Source: Branchiostoma lanceolatum (lineage: Eukaryota; Chordata; Leptocardii; Amphioxiformes; Branchiostomatidae). Taken from it: DNA of 64,000 bases. The translations under genes and the position numbers were made by a program. The stretch spans positions 3,685,001 to 3,749,000 of the forward strand of contig NC_089723.1 of assembly GCF_035083965.1 (NCBI RefSeq), written 5' to 3'. The notes under the pieces were generated by a model. The model made no database searches and had not been told where the DNA came from. It worked only from the letters and a program-made list of their open reading frames with translations. This document shows positions 24,807 through 36,333 of the stretch, piece after piece; within the stretch, counting starts at the first letter, position 1, and the number at the start of each line of letters is the position of its first letter.

Positions 24807-24981
24807 TAGCCTCTATCAGGCTTCAGACGTCGCTAGAAAGACTAGAAATTGGCCAAATACACAGACAACATACCTGACGTGGCAAATTGTATCTATCGGC
24901 TGGCCAACTCCTCTGGTATGTTATCTGTCTATTTGGCCGATTTCTACTTTTTTCAGCCGCGTCTAGAGCCTGGTAGAGCTA
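24807..24981. mobile_element. MITE3 copy
   Basis: Terminal inverted repeats TAGCCTCTATCAGGCTTCAG and its complement (GAGCCTGGTAGAGCTA), with the subterminal motif AGAAATTGGCCAAATA and its complement. Related copies lie at 40513-40736 and 62718-62911. Confidence 0.8.
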
Positions 24982-25095
24982 GGCTAAGTTTGACATAGAT
25001 ATTTGGCTTGATCTAGCATTTGGCATACACATTCAAACAACCTTCCCAAGGTGACCAGAAATAACCCGTTTTACATGATTTCACCCGCTTACATA

Positions 25096-25101
25096 TTTAT
25101 T
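25096..25101 (-). terminator. Candidate poly(A) signal for AMT gene A
   Basis: TTTATT on the plus strand is AATAAA on the minus strand, about 245 bases past the stop codon of gene A. Another lies at 24615-24620. Confidence 0.35.
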
Positions 25102-25194
25102 TACATGTTACACATTTGTGTAAGGATTGACATAGTGTGTGACTATCACCATCTCAAAATATCAAGCAGGAGATAGACTAAAGCGTAATATATA

Positions 25195-25295
25195 AGGTTT
25201 GATCAACTCACACCGAAATGGAACCCTTTTTCTTTTGGTAAATGTGATGGGTTCTTTAACGTGCTCGAGGTGTGGCTCTTCTCAAACACTGTGCA
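25195..25295 (-). mobile_element. SINE tail fragment in the 3' region of AMT gene A
   Basis: The reverse complement contains TTTGAGAAGAGCCACACC and CTCGAGCACGT followed by AAAGAACCC, matching the tail of the SINE at 59127-59470. It lies within about 50-150 bases of the gene A stop codon, probably inside the 3' UTR. Confidence 0.65.
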
Positions 25296-25343
25296 TTAAA
25301 CTATACTTTGACCGTTACTAAAGCGGAATTGTGGTTGATGACG

Positions 25344-28300
25344 TCAATGCACCTCTGCCGGAACCTTCAAACGGTTTCCTTCAGCGTCCTCATCGAACGC
25401 GTCGTTGCCGTGCCCGTGACGTCCTTCCGGGTGGTGTGACGTCACCTCTATTTCCGGCAGCTCCCTAGTCTCCCTAGTGACGTCATCGGCAGCCCAGCGA
25501 GCCCTTCTGATCACTAGAGTCTTTCCGTCGTCCGAGATGTTGGCGGTGGACGGCCTCCGACCGTGAAGACCCACCGACTTGCCGTACGCCGACCGCGGGA
25601 CCTTGTTCCTCAAGGCCAAGGAGATGTCCATGATCTTCAAGACGTCCCTCTTAGACAGGACGGGACCTGACGGCACCTTGAAATGTGGACATGAAACGGA
25701 ATTGAGCTGACTCTCTGGTTTAGTTAAGTGTTCAGTCAATCTTCTGACAAGAAAGACAAACGCTACAGATTCTGACGCTTTTCGACAGGCGCAATGGACC
25801 ACGGTCTAACGTCTCGGTTTTTGTGTAAATTTATCGATATAATATCGTTCCCGCAAACAGCCTGGCCGGGCCCCGGTTACCTGGAAGGTCCTTCCGTCCT
25901 GCGTGCGGATGACGCCTTCGGCGGTGTCGTACGTGCCGTTGATGCTATGCTCGCACACGTCCGCTCCGATGATCTCCGCCACCGTGCTGATCCGCAGCCC
26001 AATCGTCAGGTCAATGACCTTGAACGTGAGGAATGACGTCAGCACGGCCCAGGCGATGATGGCGACGCAGGCTAGAGTCTGCACGCCAAGGATGTACCAG
26101 CCGCCACCGTAGATCAGACCTGAATATAAAAATTTACAACACATCATTCTCTCCAGTTAATTGAATTACCTAGAGAAACACACACAGAGAGTCTGGATAC
26201 ACAAATTTTTATGTATCGCCCATACTATAGGTCTGGACGCCAAGGATGTACCAGCCGCCACCGTAGATCAGACCTGAACATAGACATTCACAACACATCA
26301 TTCGCTGTAGTTCCATTACCCAGAGAAACACACACAGAGAGTCCTATCCCAAATTTCTTCTCTCTCCCTCTCTCTCAGTCTCTCTCTAATCTCCCTCTCT
26401 CCCTCCCTCGCTTTGTCTCACTCTAAACACCCCTCTCTATATCTCTACCTGCGTGATTCGTAAGTCCCGCCACCCTGTCGGGCCCCAGGAACAGGCCCAT
26501 CGCCAGCATGCCCCAGACGCCGCCCACCACGTGCACGGCCGCCTATCCCAAATATCTCCTCTCTTTCTCTCTATATGTCTTAATATCTCTCTCTCTCTCT
26601 CCCTCCCTCTCCCTCTCTTTCTCTAAATACCCCATTCTATATCTTTACCTGCGTGATTCGTAAGTCCCGCCACCATGTCGGTCCGCAGGAAAATCCCGAC
26701 GGCCAGTATGCCCCAGACGCCGCCCACCACGTGCACGGCCGCCCATCCCAAATGTCTTCTCCCTCTATCTCTCTAATTTTTTTCTCTCCCTCCATCTCTC
26801 TCCATCTCTCTCTCCCCCTCTCTTTCAAGATAAGCCCCTATTATATCTCTCAGAATTACCTGCGTGATTCGTAAGTCCCGCCACCCTATCGGGTCGCAGG
26901 AAGATCCCGACGGCGAGCATGCCCCAGACGCCGCCCACCACATGCACGGTCACCACCCCCACGGGGTCGTCTATCCGCAGCCTCCGGATAAGCTCCCCGC
27001 CAAGGATGGCCAGGTAGCCGCCCACAGCCCCGATCAGAAGGCTCTCCCACGGCCGCGCCAGGCTACAGAGGGCTCAACACACAGGCAGAGACGCGAATAT
27101 TTTTCTTAGGCTAAAGACATGCTCAAAACGACAAATATGCTCACAACGACAAACAACGAAACGAAAATCCGAAGGCCACGCCAGGACCTAAACACGTTGG
27201 AAGAGACGTAACGAATAATCAAAAGACTAAGCATCAAAACGACAAAAAAGCTTGTAGACATATCAACCAGTAGATGTCCAATCGAAGAAAGAAAACAAGT
27301 GATAGGGCCAGGCCAGGATACAAAGAGTACAACACAAAAGCATAGACGAGAAGAAAATTGAATGCTTGAAACGAAAAATATGCTCAAAATGACAAACAAC
27401 GAAAAGAAATTCTCAAGAACATGCCAGGAAAGGAACACAAAGGCAGAGACGTGAAGAAATTGTTTAAACTCATCATCATTGTTTAGACTAGAATATGCTC
27501 AAAACAACAAACAAGCTTGCAGACATGCAAATCGGTAAGAGCCCAATCAAAGAGAAATGTCCCAGGGCCAGGCATCCAAAACCTGGTGACACGGACAGAG
27601 ACGTGAACAAAGGATTTATAGACCAAGTGGCGAAAACTGCATGTAAAGCCCCTGTCACGCTTGTGCGTATATACAAGCCCACGCGAGTTGCGTATTAACA
27701 TCGTTGCGTTCTTCGTTTAGGTTAAGTTTGCAGCAGAAGAAGTAATTTCTTTGATTTGATAACTAGACTGCTCAACGGTGGGTCAAAGTAGAAAACAACT
27801 TCCTCCCGCAAAAGCTACTTAAACAAAACAAAAATGTTACTGCGGAACTCATGCGCATTTGAATATACGCACACGTATGACAGGGCCCTAAGGTAAACAT
27901 GGAAGATGCTTTCCAGTTTAGTTCCAGCGGGAGGTCGACCAATGTAAGTGAATACCTCATTTGCCCTAATTGGCCAATTTGAACTATTTCCCGACCCCCT
28001 AACATGGTCCGGTGTTGTGTGCTTACCTGATATGGATACCAGGGACCCCAAAATGCCGTCCAGGGTGTAACGGACTTCTATCTTACCGTTCCGCATCAGC
28101 CAACTGAGCAGAACAACAACACTTGTATTAGGAGTTTGTTTGTTTATCAGACAAAAACAGTACTCGCTAATCTTTTTGGAGTCATCTTCAAGTATGGTAT
28201 TACATATACAATAGAAAATTAAGATTCTACATCAAATGATAACAATTCGTCGCACATGTTCCACTATATTACACAGTAAATACTTGAATGAACTTTATAA

Positions 28301-29412
28301 CTCTGTAGATACGGAAGCACTATAGAAACACAACATAAACCATTAAAAATAAACAAAAGTGATAGCGTTGATCCCAATAAAATCCAAGCAACGAGCTAAG
28401 ACTAAAATAGAAATAAAAGCAATTGTCATACCTGTCCATATGTTACATGTAGTTGGTTCAAAACGTAGCAACTTAGCTACAAATACATAGATAAATAGAT
28501 GATTTTTTTCAATGCCAAACGTTTTCTTATATCTATTAATTAATCAATTACGGTAATCGAAACGCAGCTCTGCGAGTCGCCGTGTTCCTTGGTGTATTCG
28601 CCCGCGATTTCGTGATGTCTAACATGGAATCTACGCCTTAATTAATGGGTAAGATATTCAGTAAGGGGGGCGGAGCTAGAATAGGGAAGACACCAGATTG
28701 GTTTCACGTCCCCACCTGTACACGATCCCGACCGTTCCACCTCCCATAGACGCTAGCAGAGTGGCAGCAGCAGCCCTGGAGCGGCATGGGAGAAAATTGA
28801 TAAGCCTGTATTCGTGACTAGCATCATCCCTGGTCATGCTGGCATCTACCACAATGAAGTGGCTGACAGTTTGGCAGGAAATGCCTTGACATTTGGTAAC
28901 AACAACTTGACCGGGCCGACGTTGTCAATACCATGAGACAAACTGTTTGTCTAGGCACAAAGATGTTCCGTCTACTTGGTCGATGGCAGGGCTGCTAGGA
29001 AAGGGGATGAAGGAAGAAGAGAACACTTTCAGGGACAGAGCAGAAGAATAGCAACACACCTAACGGACTGAAAACGTTGTTGGACATGTTTGAGGGAGGA
29101 GGACCTAGGTGGTTACCGGAGTCATTACTCCTTTAACGTTTTAAGAAGAAAAGGAAGACCTGTAGAGTTCAGGGTGTACAAGGCCACTTTAAATCACTTT
29201 ACTAAATCATATCCTAAGTTTGCGCTTACCGAGATGAGAGTTTCCATTTCCCTCCTGTTATCCCGTACGTACTTCCACAGTTAAACCCAAGCCATCCCCA
29301 CCTGCAAAGAATACAACAGGAACGGGCTGTACTCGTCAACAGTAGCATACTTTTTTTAGCAATAGACCGATTCCATGACGTCACCAGATCGGTCAAAACG
29401 TAGAAAGTTCTT

Positions 29413-29471
<59 letters not shown>

Positions 29472-32400
29472 CTCCTCTCTCTTTCTCCTCCTCTCTCTCC
29501 TTCTTTCTATTTCTCCCTCCCTCCCTCCCTCCCTCCCTCCCTCCCTCCCTCCCTCCCTCCCTCCCTCCCTCCCTCCCTCCCTCCCTCCCTCCCTCCCTCC
29601 CTCCCTCCCTCCCTCCCTCCCTCCCTCCCTCCCTCCCTCCCTCCCTCCCTCCCTCCCTCCCTCCCTCCCTCCCTCCCTCCCTCCCTCCCTCCCTCCCTCC
29701 CTCCCTCCCTCCCTCTTTTACCGTCAATCGATTCAATACAACCGTCTAAACATCTGGACTGCATCTTTCTTTACAGAATTTAGGAATCAGAAATTTCAAT
29801 TTAAAGCCAGTGGGAGTGGCTAGGAAAATTCCCTATTTGTATCTTACCCGTAAATAATTTATCTTATATTCGTATATAACTCGTCTTCCACTGCCTCTAA
29901 AAAAGAAGTCAAACCCAGCTTGTCTAGATATTGCCAACAGTCGTATTTAGTAGTCTATTCTTACAACAATATTAATGTCAGTAACAGTACACTGTCACAT
30001 GTATGTTTTCCCTATATTTCTATAATGTATTTGCAATTAGCCCACGGGCATGAACTTACAATAAAACTTCCTTATAATGCCTTGTGTTATGCCTTGATGT
30101 ATTTGAATACTCTTGATCTTTTAGCCCTTTTCTTAAACACAAAGAAAGAAAAAATAGCACCCGCTCAAGGTGCTAAATGGAACAGTCCTCACCACAACAT
30201 GAACATGCCCAGCAGCGCGTTGGTAGGATAGCCCATCTTCGGTTCCTTGGTTCCGGGTTTGAAGACGCCGATTCGAGGCCCCATGAGTAAGGTAGCCACC
30301 AGGCCATTCGTCCCGCCCAGGATGTGGACTACCGCCGATCCTGCGATGTCCAGAGCGCCCAGCTGAACACAGAAGTTACAGGTATGTCAGAACGTATTGC
30401 TGGAACCTTGTCATTGACCTTCCGCCATCTTGAATCTAGAGGTCAGATTACATTATTGGTAGCGTAGTGGAACCTGACCTACCAGGAGTGCCTTTATCGT
30501 TGGGTTGGGCCATAGGGCATACACCCGGTATGTACAAAGAAGATAAACGGATAAATAGGCTACATGTTACAACTTACTTGCTTCCAGAAAGTTGCGATTT
30601 AAGGTAGAATGTTCAAAGGTCAGCAAAAATTGCTTATCCTACATTGTTGTCAATTAGAACATTCACTTGTAGTGTGCCCTTCTGAACTGGATACAACCAC
30701 GAAGGCTTCTTTCATCCCACACATGATGTGGTGAGACCAGTAGGTAAATAGTTGATAAACTAGGTGGTAAATATCCTATCTAGGAGACATTTTGTCCCAA
30801 TGAAAGCTGAAACATTAGTGTCGTTGATCCTGTCCTTTGTGCTGAAACGCGGTCACATGCCAGTAAACCCACAGTCAGCCGGGATACTATCATTTCTCGT
30901 GTAGCTTCTCTTTTATTGGTTCGAAAATTGGACAGGTGATGTCTAAGGTGTTACATTCAAAGAATAGGATAGCCTCTATGTACAGTATATATAACAGGTG
31001 CATGTTCAACGAACTTGGAAATTTTCCTAGTGTTTTTCGACAAATACAGCTAAAGTCCTAACGACTGCAGTCATTCCAAAGGTGTACAAGAAGGATGACT
31101 ATAACGAGGCCTGTTGTCGAACCAGCAACCTTCCCATCCGGAAACAGAGGCGCGCTAGCAACTGCTGACTACCACGTACACAAACATACATTCTTGGCAA
31201 AGGTAATAACAGAGACACACGGTTCACTTAGCCTCCCTTGCAGGCCTTCTGGGCGGCACTGGCGTTTATTTTTGGAGGAGCGCTGATTCGTGATTCTAAA
31301 GATATCGGGGCCAGGCTCTTTCGCTGTACGGGTTGCATTTCGATTTGCTGTACCGGCGGAAAAAGAACCTGGCCATGGTATGTTGAAAACAGCGAATCAG
31401 CCCCCCCCCCACCCAAAGAGAAAAACGCTGGCGCCGCCCTAAAGGTCTGCAAAGGAGACTAAATGAAGCATTACCTTCACCGAAGGTAATGTTTTCGGTA
31501 GTGTTTGGATGTATGTTACTTCCAAAAGGCTTTGGTTTGCCCAAAAGGCCTGAAAAGGAGGCTAATTTACCTTGTTTTGTGTAGTGTTTGGATGTGTTTG
31601 TTGTTTGCCCAAAAGGCCTACAAATGAGGCTATATGCTTCACTCACCTGTTTCAGCCAGCCTCCTTTATACCAGAGCCACCTGGACGGCAGTGCGTAGAT
31701 GATGGCGCTCATCAAAGAGAAGACGACGTACGCCTCCAGCGTCGCTCTCTCCGCCATCGCGCCGCTCACGATCGTCGCAGACGTCGTCGCAAACGCCAGC
31801 TGGAAGAAAAAGCTCGAGAAGAGGAAGCCCATGTCTTTCTCGGAGGCGTCTAAGAAGTAGTACCCTACCCCGACGATAGAGTTGGAGCCAGGTTGGCTGC
31901 CGAACCCCATACCATACCCAACGATCCAGTATGTCAGCCCCCCGAAAAGGACGTCGACCGCGTTCTTGAAGATAATGTTGACATCGTTCTTCATAGAAAC
32001 CTGACAAACACACAACATGAGAAAATACTGTAAATGTATTTTTCAGTATTTATGTCCCAATTTATATAATTCCGGGCAGAACAGTTACGACAGTTAGGCA
32101 TAGATACAGATACAGTTATAGATACAGGCATGGACATAGGTATAGACACAGACCGAGGTACAGGTACAGACACAGATACAGTCATAGATACAGGCATAGG
32201 CACAGGTACATGCACATGCACAGGCTCAGGTACAGATAGAGTTGTAGATACAGGCATGGACAGAGGTACATGCACATGCACAGGCTCAGGTACAGATAGA
32301 GTTGTAGATACAGACATAGGCACAGGTACATGCACATGCACAGGCTCAGGTACAGATAGAGTTGTAGATACAGGCATAGGCACAGGTACATGCACATGCA

Positions 32401-33046
32401 CAGGCTCAGGTACAGATAGAGTTGTAGATACAGGCATAGGCACAGGTACATGCACATGCACAGGCTCAGGTACAGATAGAGTTGTAGATACAGACATAGG
32501 CACAGGTACATGCACATGCACAGGCTCAGGTACAGATAGAGTTGTAGGTACAGGCATAGGCACAGGTACATGCACATGCACAGGCCAAGGTACAGATAGA
32601 GTTGTAGATACAGGCATAGACAGAGGTATAGACAAAGACACAAGCGCAGGCACAATTATACATATAGAAACAGGCACTCTCTGTGCCTGTATCCAGAACT
32701 GTATCTGTACCTGTGACACAGGTACAAATACAGTTCTGGATATAGTCACAAAGGTATAGACACAGGTACAGGTACAGATACAGGCATTCTAAGACACAGC
32801 TAGAGACACAGGTAAAGCTATAGATACAGTAACAGATAAAGATACAGATACCTGTCCGGACTCCAGAAGGCTGAATCCTGACTGCATGGTAAATATGAAG
32901 ATAGCGCTGGTTAGGATCCAGGTAGCGTCATCGCTGTCGATGTGCACGAAACCGTCGCTCTTCTCGGCCGCTGGTGGCACTGACGTCCCCAGAACAGGCG
33001 ATGTAGACTCGCTGGCGTTGCCCGAGGTCGTTACGTTGGCAGACAT
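25344..33046 (-). CDS. AMT-family ammonium transporter A (nine coding exons)
   Basis: Coding exons in transcript order: 33046-32852, 32000-31647, 30362-30193, 29301-29230, 28775-28716, 28103-28027, 27072-26860, 26119-25881, 25676-25344. Phases close to 570 residues. Family signatures are DDATWILTS, the first membrane helices with [29 protein letters not shown] and [10 protein letters not shown]. The twin histidines of the ammonium pore are present at residue 196 (VVHILGG) and 353 (VHVVGGVWG). Two N-glycosylation sequons lie in the N-terminal tail (residues 4 and 10). The product would be a multi-pass membrane channel for ammonium. The cytoplasmic C-terminal exon (about 110 residues, hydrophilic, His-rich near the end) has no counterpart in gene C. 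It lacks two introns found in gene C and has one C-terminal intron that gene C lacks. AMT rather than Rh is supported by the motifs listed. Confidence 0.93.
25820..25880 (-). mobile_element. MITE1 fragment at the splice donor of gene A exon 8
   Basis: GCAAACAGCCTGGCCGGGCC and the neighbouring TGTGTAAATTTAT match the right part of MITE1 (7113-7319). Homology stops at GGTTA, one base short of the exon edge at 25881, so the intron starts GTAACC inside MITE-related sequence. The intron is 204 bp; MITE1 is 207 bp. Confidence 0.6.
26231..26345 (-). repeat. Echo of the acceptor end of gene A exon 8
   Basis: Repeats the first about 43 bases of exon 8 (26081-26119 side), the acceptor at 26274 and about 70 bases of upstream intron, including AGAGAAACACACACAGAGAG. 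One extra copy, upstream of the real acceptor in transcript order. Confidence 0.85.
26449..26543 (-). repeat. Second echo of the donor end of gene A exon 7
   Basis: About 95 bases repeat the 3' end of exon 7 (GVWGMLA ... GLTNHAG) with its donor CGCAG|GTAGAG. The coding sense is still open, with changes such as AMGLFLGPD for AVGIFLRPD. The other side runs into CT-rich microsatellite, with no convincing acceptor. Confidence 0.9.
26649..26743 (-). repeat. First echo of the donor end of gene A exon 7
   Basis: Same arrangement as 26449-26543: exon 7 end with [12 protein letters not shown] and GLTNHAG, donor CGCAG|GTAAAG, then a CT-rich tract. Spacing between the three donor ends (26860, 26649, 26449) is about 200-210 bases. 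Confidence 0.9.
27051..27620 (-). repeat. Tandem array spanning the acceptor of gene A exon 7 (five units)
   Basis: A unit holding the exon edge (GGCC.GCCAGG), a GGCAGAGACG(C/T)GAA stretch and a GCTCAAAACGACAAA stretch recurs at about 27051, 27172, 27305, 27419 and 27564. Only the first carries the working acceptor (27073). At least two others keep an AG at the matching place. Confidence 0.75.
28800..28900 (+). mobile_element. LINE remnant, RNase H-like domain
   Basis: Frame from about 28815 reads [20 protein letters not shown], matching the HAG...NEVAD.LAG signature of RNase H domains in non-LTR retrotransposons. Stops follow downstream, so it is dead. It lies antisense in the gene A intron between exons 29301-29230 and 28775-28716. 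Confidence 0.7.
29418..29716. repeat. (CT)n then (CCCT)n microsatellites
   Basis: A CT run at 29418-29464, a mixed CT stretch, then about 200 bases of uninterrupted CCCT units (29512-29716). In the gene A intron after exon 30362-30193. Open frames here are repeat artefacts. Confidence 0.95.
31222..31640. mobile_element. MITE6 copy with repeated right end
   Basis: Long terminal inverted repeats of about 100 bases (GCAGGCCTTCTGGGCGGC left, GCGCCGCCCTAAAGGTCTGC right) match the copy at 59574-59812. The end motif GGCCT(G/A).AAA.GAGGCTA recurs near 31546 and 31614, just before the exon 2 donor at 31646. Confidence 0.75.
32110..32650. repeat. 60-bp minisatellite in gene A intron 1
   Basis: About seven copies of a 60-base unit (holding CAGGTACATGCACATGCACA and GTACAGATAGAGTTGTAGA) in exact register between about 32190 and 32640, within wider GATACAGGTA hexamer-like sequence. 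Since 60 is divisible by three, several frames on both strands stay open. I do not treat these as genes. Confidence 0.95.
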
Positions 33047-33114
33047 TGTGTTAGCGTCTGCTTGTCACCCGTTCTTGAGTGTATGTTACATTAACTGCTT
33101 AGGCGAAGCCAACA

Positions 33115-33441
33115 TTCTTTCCATATCTTACATCTGCAGCGTGACTGCTTCCACCAATGTTATAAGAGTAGTTGGAAGACCACGACGTTACATAAAAGTC
33201 CTAACAACAAGCGTCCCACCCACTGGTCTTACTGTTCACGTGATATTCACGTGCGCGAACGTAATCCAACAACGTCCATATCTTACATCTGCAGCGTGAC
33301 TGCTTCCACCAATGTTATAAGAGTAGGTGAAAGACCCCGACGTTACATAGAAATCCTAGCAACAAGCGCCCCACCCACTGGTTTTACTGTTCACGTGATA
33401 TTCACGTGATATTCACGTGCACGAACGTTGTCCAACATCGT
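33115..33441 (-). promoter_or_regulatory. Duplicated upstream region of AMT gene A with E-box arrays
   Basis: Two direct copies of about 157 bases (33121-33277, 33278-33441) lie 75 bases or more upstream of the gene A ATG. Each ends with CACGTG palindromes spaced 11 bases apart: 33237 and 33248 in the first copy, 33392, 33403 and 33414 in the second. They are likely promoter E-boxes for bHLH factors; no TATA box is seen. Confidence 0.55.
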
Positions 33442-33625
33442 GATTATCCGTGTAATGGCGTGAGATGAAATAAGACGTGGTCTGATTGACTTATGTAAAA
33501 TTGGGAGGGACTAGATTAAGTCGTAATCGTTTTTACACCTACGTTCCATTAAGCAAATCTTGTCACGAACAAATTGATTTTTAATCCTTGAGGTATTACA
33601 TAATGTGGGTCATGTCTGAACTCGC

Positions 33626-33739
33626 CAAGCAGAGGTTTTGTCACCAGGCCATACATAAATAAAACAGGACAGAATAGAAAGCCAAACAAAAACGACCAAA
33701 AACACGTCAAAAACAGTCAGAGCCGAACCTCTGCTTGGA
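33626..33739. mobile_element. Short MITE with CCAAGCAGAGGTT ends
   Basis: Inverted ends GCCAAGCAGAGGTT and GAACCTCTGCTTGG about 115 bases apart, A-rich core, no ORF. Confidence 0.6.
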
Positions 33740-33741
33740 GA

Positions 33742-36333
33742 GTACATGTCTGTGCTAACAGTGCTTTTAGCTACTTTTAGAGTGTACATGTGTTGCGAAG
33801 ACAGATACTGGTACAGCGTGTTCTATACTGCCAGATTGAAATGAAGTTTGGAGATCTGAATTGGAGGCTACTACACAAAACGGTATCATATACTAGTAGT
33901 ATGTCTGTGTGTCTATGTCATATATCTATATCATAACTTAATCTAGTTTACCTCACCAGAAGAAAGAAATTCTCCGGATGTACGATAATGATGATTATAC
34001 CATACATCATATCTGTATGTCTATTTATATATTTTTACTCCTGGTAGATTAGTCTTTATAAAGTCTTATAAAAGCTATTAAGGGTATCTTAACCCCTAGC
34101 ACCATGAAATAGCCGTTTGGCATCCAATTGCTTATTGGTTACAGAGTTAGGCAGCACAGAGAAGGTTAATGAAAATAATAAAGAGAATATAGTCTGTGTA
34201 ACTTAGATTGTCTTGCATGTTTTGGATAGTTCTGGCAAGTATCTTTAACTGAATACCTAAACTTTCTCTGAAGACGTTCGTAGCCGACACCGTGACAGTC
34301 TTAAGCTGGTCGTATATGTTTGGAAATTTGTGGACAACATAGTACATGCATAACATATTCTACTAATACGGATAAAGCTGCATTGATTACACAAATCCGA
34401 CATAATCCTTTTTTTGCAAAGACTTGAAAACTCGACATGAATAAGCCCTGCGTTTTCTGCACGGGTAATTATTGGACTGTTCTATTTTGAATATGTACGG
34501 GTGGTTTACATTGATTTTTTATTTAACCCATAGATTGTATCTAATACGCTTATATTTCAGTGACAAAACGTATCCCTTTCTAAAGTAAGAGTGGTACAGC
34601 CCAATTGATCCATTTGCAGTTCGACAACGCCTAAAGATTTAGCCGAGTTTCCGGTGTAATTAGGACTACTAATCGATAAAGAGATCGGTGATTATACCAT
34701 TGGTAATTAGCAGATAAGAGATAATCATCAACGCGATATCGCATAATGGAGGTTTACACTGTAGTTTCAGAGAATTATGATACACAGATACACGTCAATA
34801 AAATCTAGGTTTTAAAACCCTAGTCCTGCTGAGCCCAACAAGTGTCAGTTTGCACATGCTTGTTCTGTATGCTAGCCCTGACAATTGTTGGGTTGAGGGT
34901 ATTTCTAGAATGCCTATGTTGCACCCGCGCGGTTGTTGTAAAGCGAAGTAACTAAAAACGAGCAGCATCAAACTAGTACCCTTTGTTTGAAAGGTTTCTG
35001 GGCACTTCAGCAGTGGGGGTATATTTTTGCTCATGGAAATCCAGCAGGACAAGGGTTGATTGATACGTCTCTCACGATAACTATGCCTTTTGGAGAACTT
35101 CTAGAATTTGTCAAAGGCGTGTATTTTGTGAGAAGTGGTCAAATATTTGGTCCCTCAGTGGTTGCAATCTATAGTAGAAAGGGTCAAAGGGTGTTTTTCT
35201 GTAACTTTTGGGGAACTCAAAGACAACGTCTAGATACCGTCTTTTCATCGTAAATGTCGAGTTTATAGTCAGCATGCGTTTTCCTATAAATGTGGTTTCT
35301 TTTGCCGTTGCTTATTCACTCCAGATACTCAACGTTTTTCGTGTCTTTAAACACATTGTATTGGCTTTCTTAATGTACTCTTTTACTAGTTTCTTATTCC
35401 TCATTTCATAATTGAATTTAAAAGGAACCTCTTTAAAATACTACATTATAACTTTGCATATACATGTACAGTATTGCCTTATGTGTAGTTTAAAGAAGTA
35501 GGCATGTTTACCCGATGTATTCGATTTCAAAAACGCAAAGCCTATTTTCAAGTTCAATGGGTCATTTTCTTCGAAAGACCTGCCACGCCTGGGATTTAGA
35601 TTGCTGACTTTAACCGTTGATTTTCACTTGGAGAATTTGACTTCAAGAAACGGAAGGACAGCGGATTTCCTGTCAAAATAACATGGTAGCACACAGCTTC
35701 CAGCCACACCGGTCAGATTCCGCTAGCGCAGCGACGAATAAGAGTGGAGAAAGAGGCGTGTAGAAATTAAGAAAAAAAGCTTTTTGTGATTTGATTTATC
35801 CATATTTGAGTTCCAACATATGTCACTTCGTTTAAAGTTCATGGGGCCATTTTCTCGAAATACTTTTCAAGCCTAGACCTTACACTTAACTTGATGTTGT
35901 TTTTGGCTCAAAGAACTTTTAGATTAGTAAAAGGAACAGAGAAATGCCCAACTCCCAGTGGCCTTCCTTAGATGGTTTTGAAACATAACCAGACCTGTCA
36001 TGCTTCTTTTGGTCCTTGTGGGAAGCATCAACTTAGGCTTGATTTGTTTGGTGCTGCTTGGAGAACGGTGGGCCTCATTATATTTCTGCCCTTTGGTCAA
36101 TGTGTCAGCCAGTATTACTTTTATGTCTGCCAACAAAGTGTCTACACAAGAATGAAATTAAGAATTAGCTTTCCTCTGGCGTAGGAATGCGTAACCTTAA
36201 GACGTCAAACTGGAATGTTGCATTCTGAGTGTTCTCAGACTTAGAGCAGTTTGGCAATCTGAAGAATTCAAACCTTTCTCCCCCACTTTCGAGGTAGCTG
36301 GAAGTCAGTCTATTTCTTGAAACCTATAGCAGG
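33742..36333. other. Flank between AMT gene A and the collagen cluster
   Basis: No gene seen in 33742-34690 apart from an inverted piggyBac-like MITE end at 34085-34150. From about 34690 the sequence parallels 37305 onward (see the tandem duplication) and leads into the first collagen gene. Confidence 0.5.

Noticed and set aside
26637-26828. Minus-strand frame of 63 codons in a CT-rich tract
   Set aside because: Out of frame with the AMT echo it overlaps; a microsatellite artefact.
29356-29764. Frames of Gly-Gly-Arg-Glu or Pro-Pro-Ser-Leu repeats
   Set aside because: Pure CCCT microsatellite inside an AMT intron.
31991-32759. 20-residue repeat proteins on both strands
   Set aside because: A 60-base minisatellite gives open frames automatically; no start context, splice support or homology.
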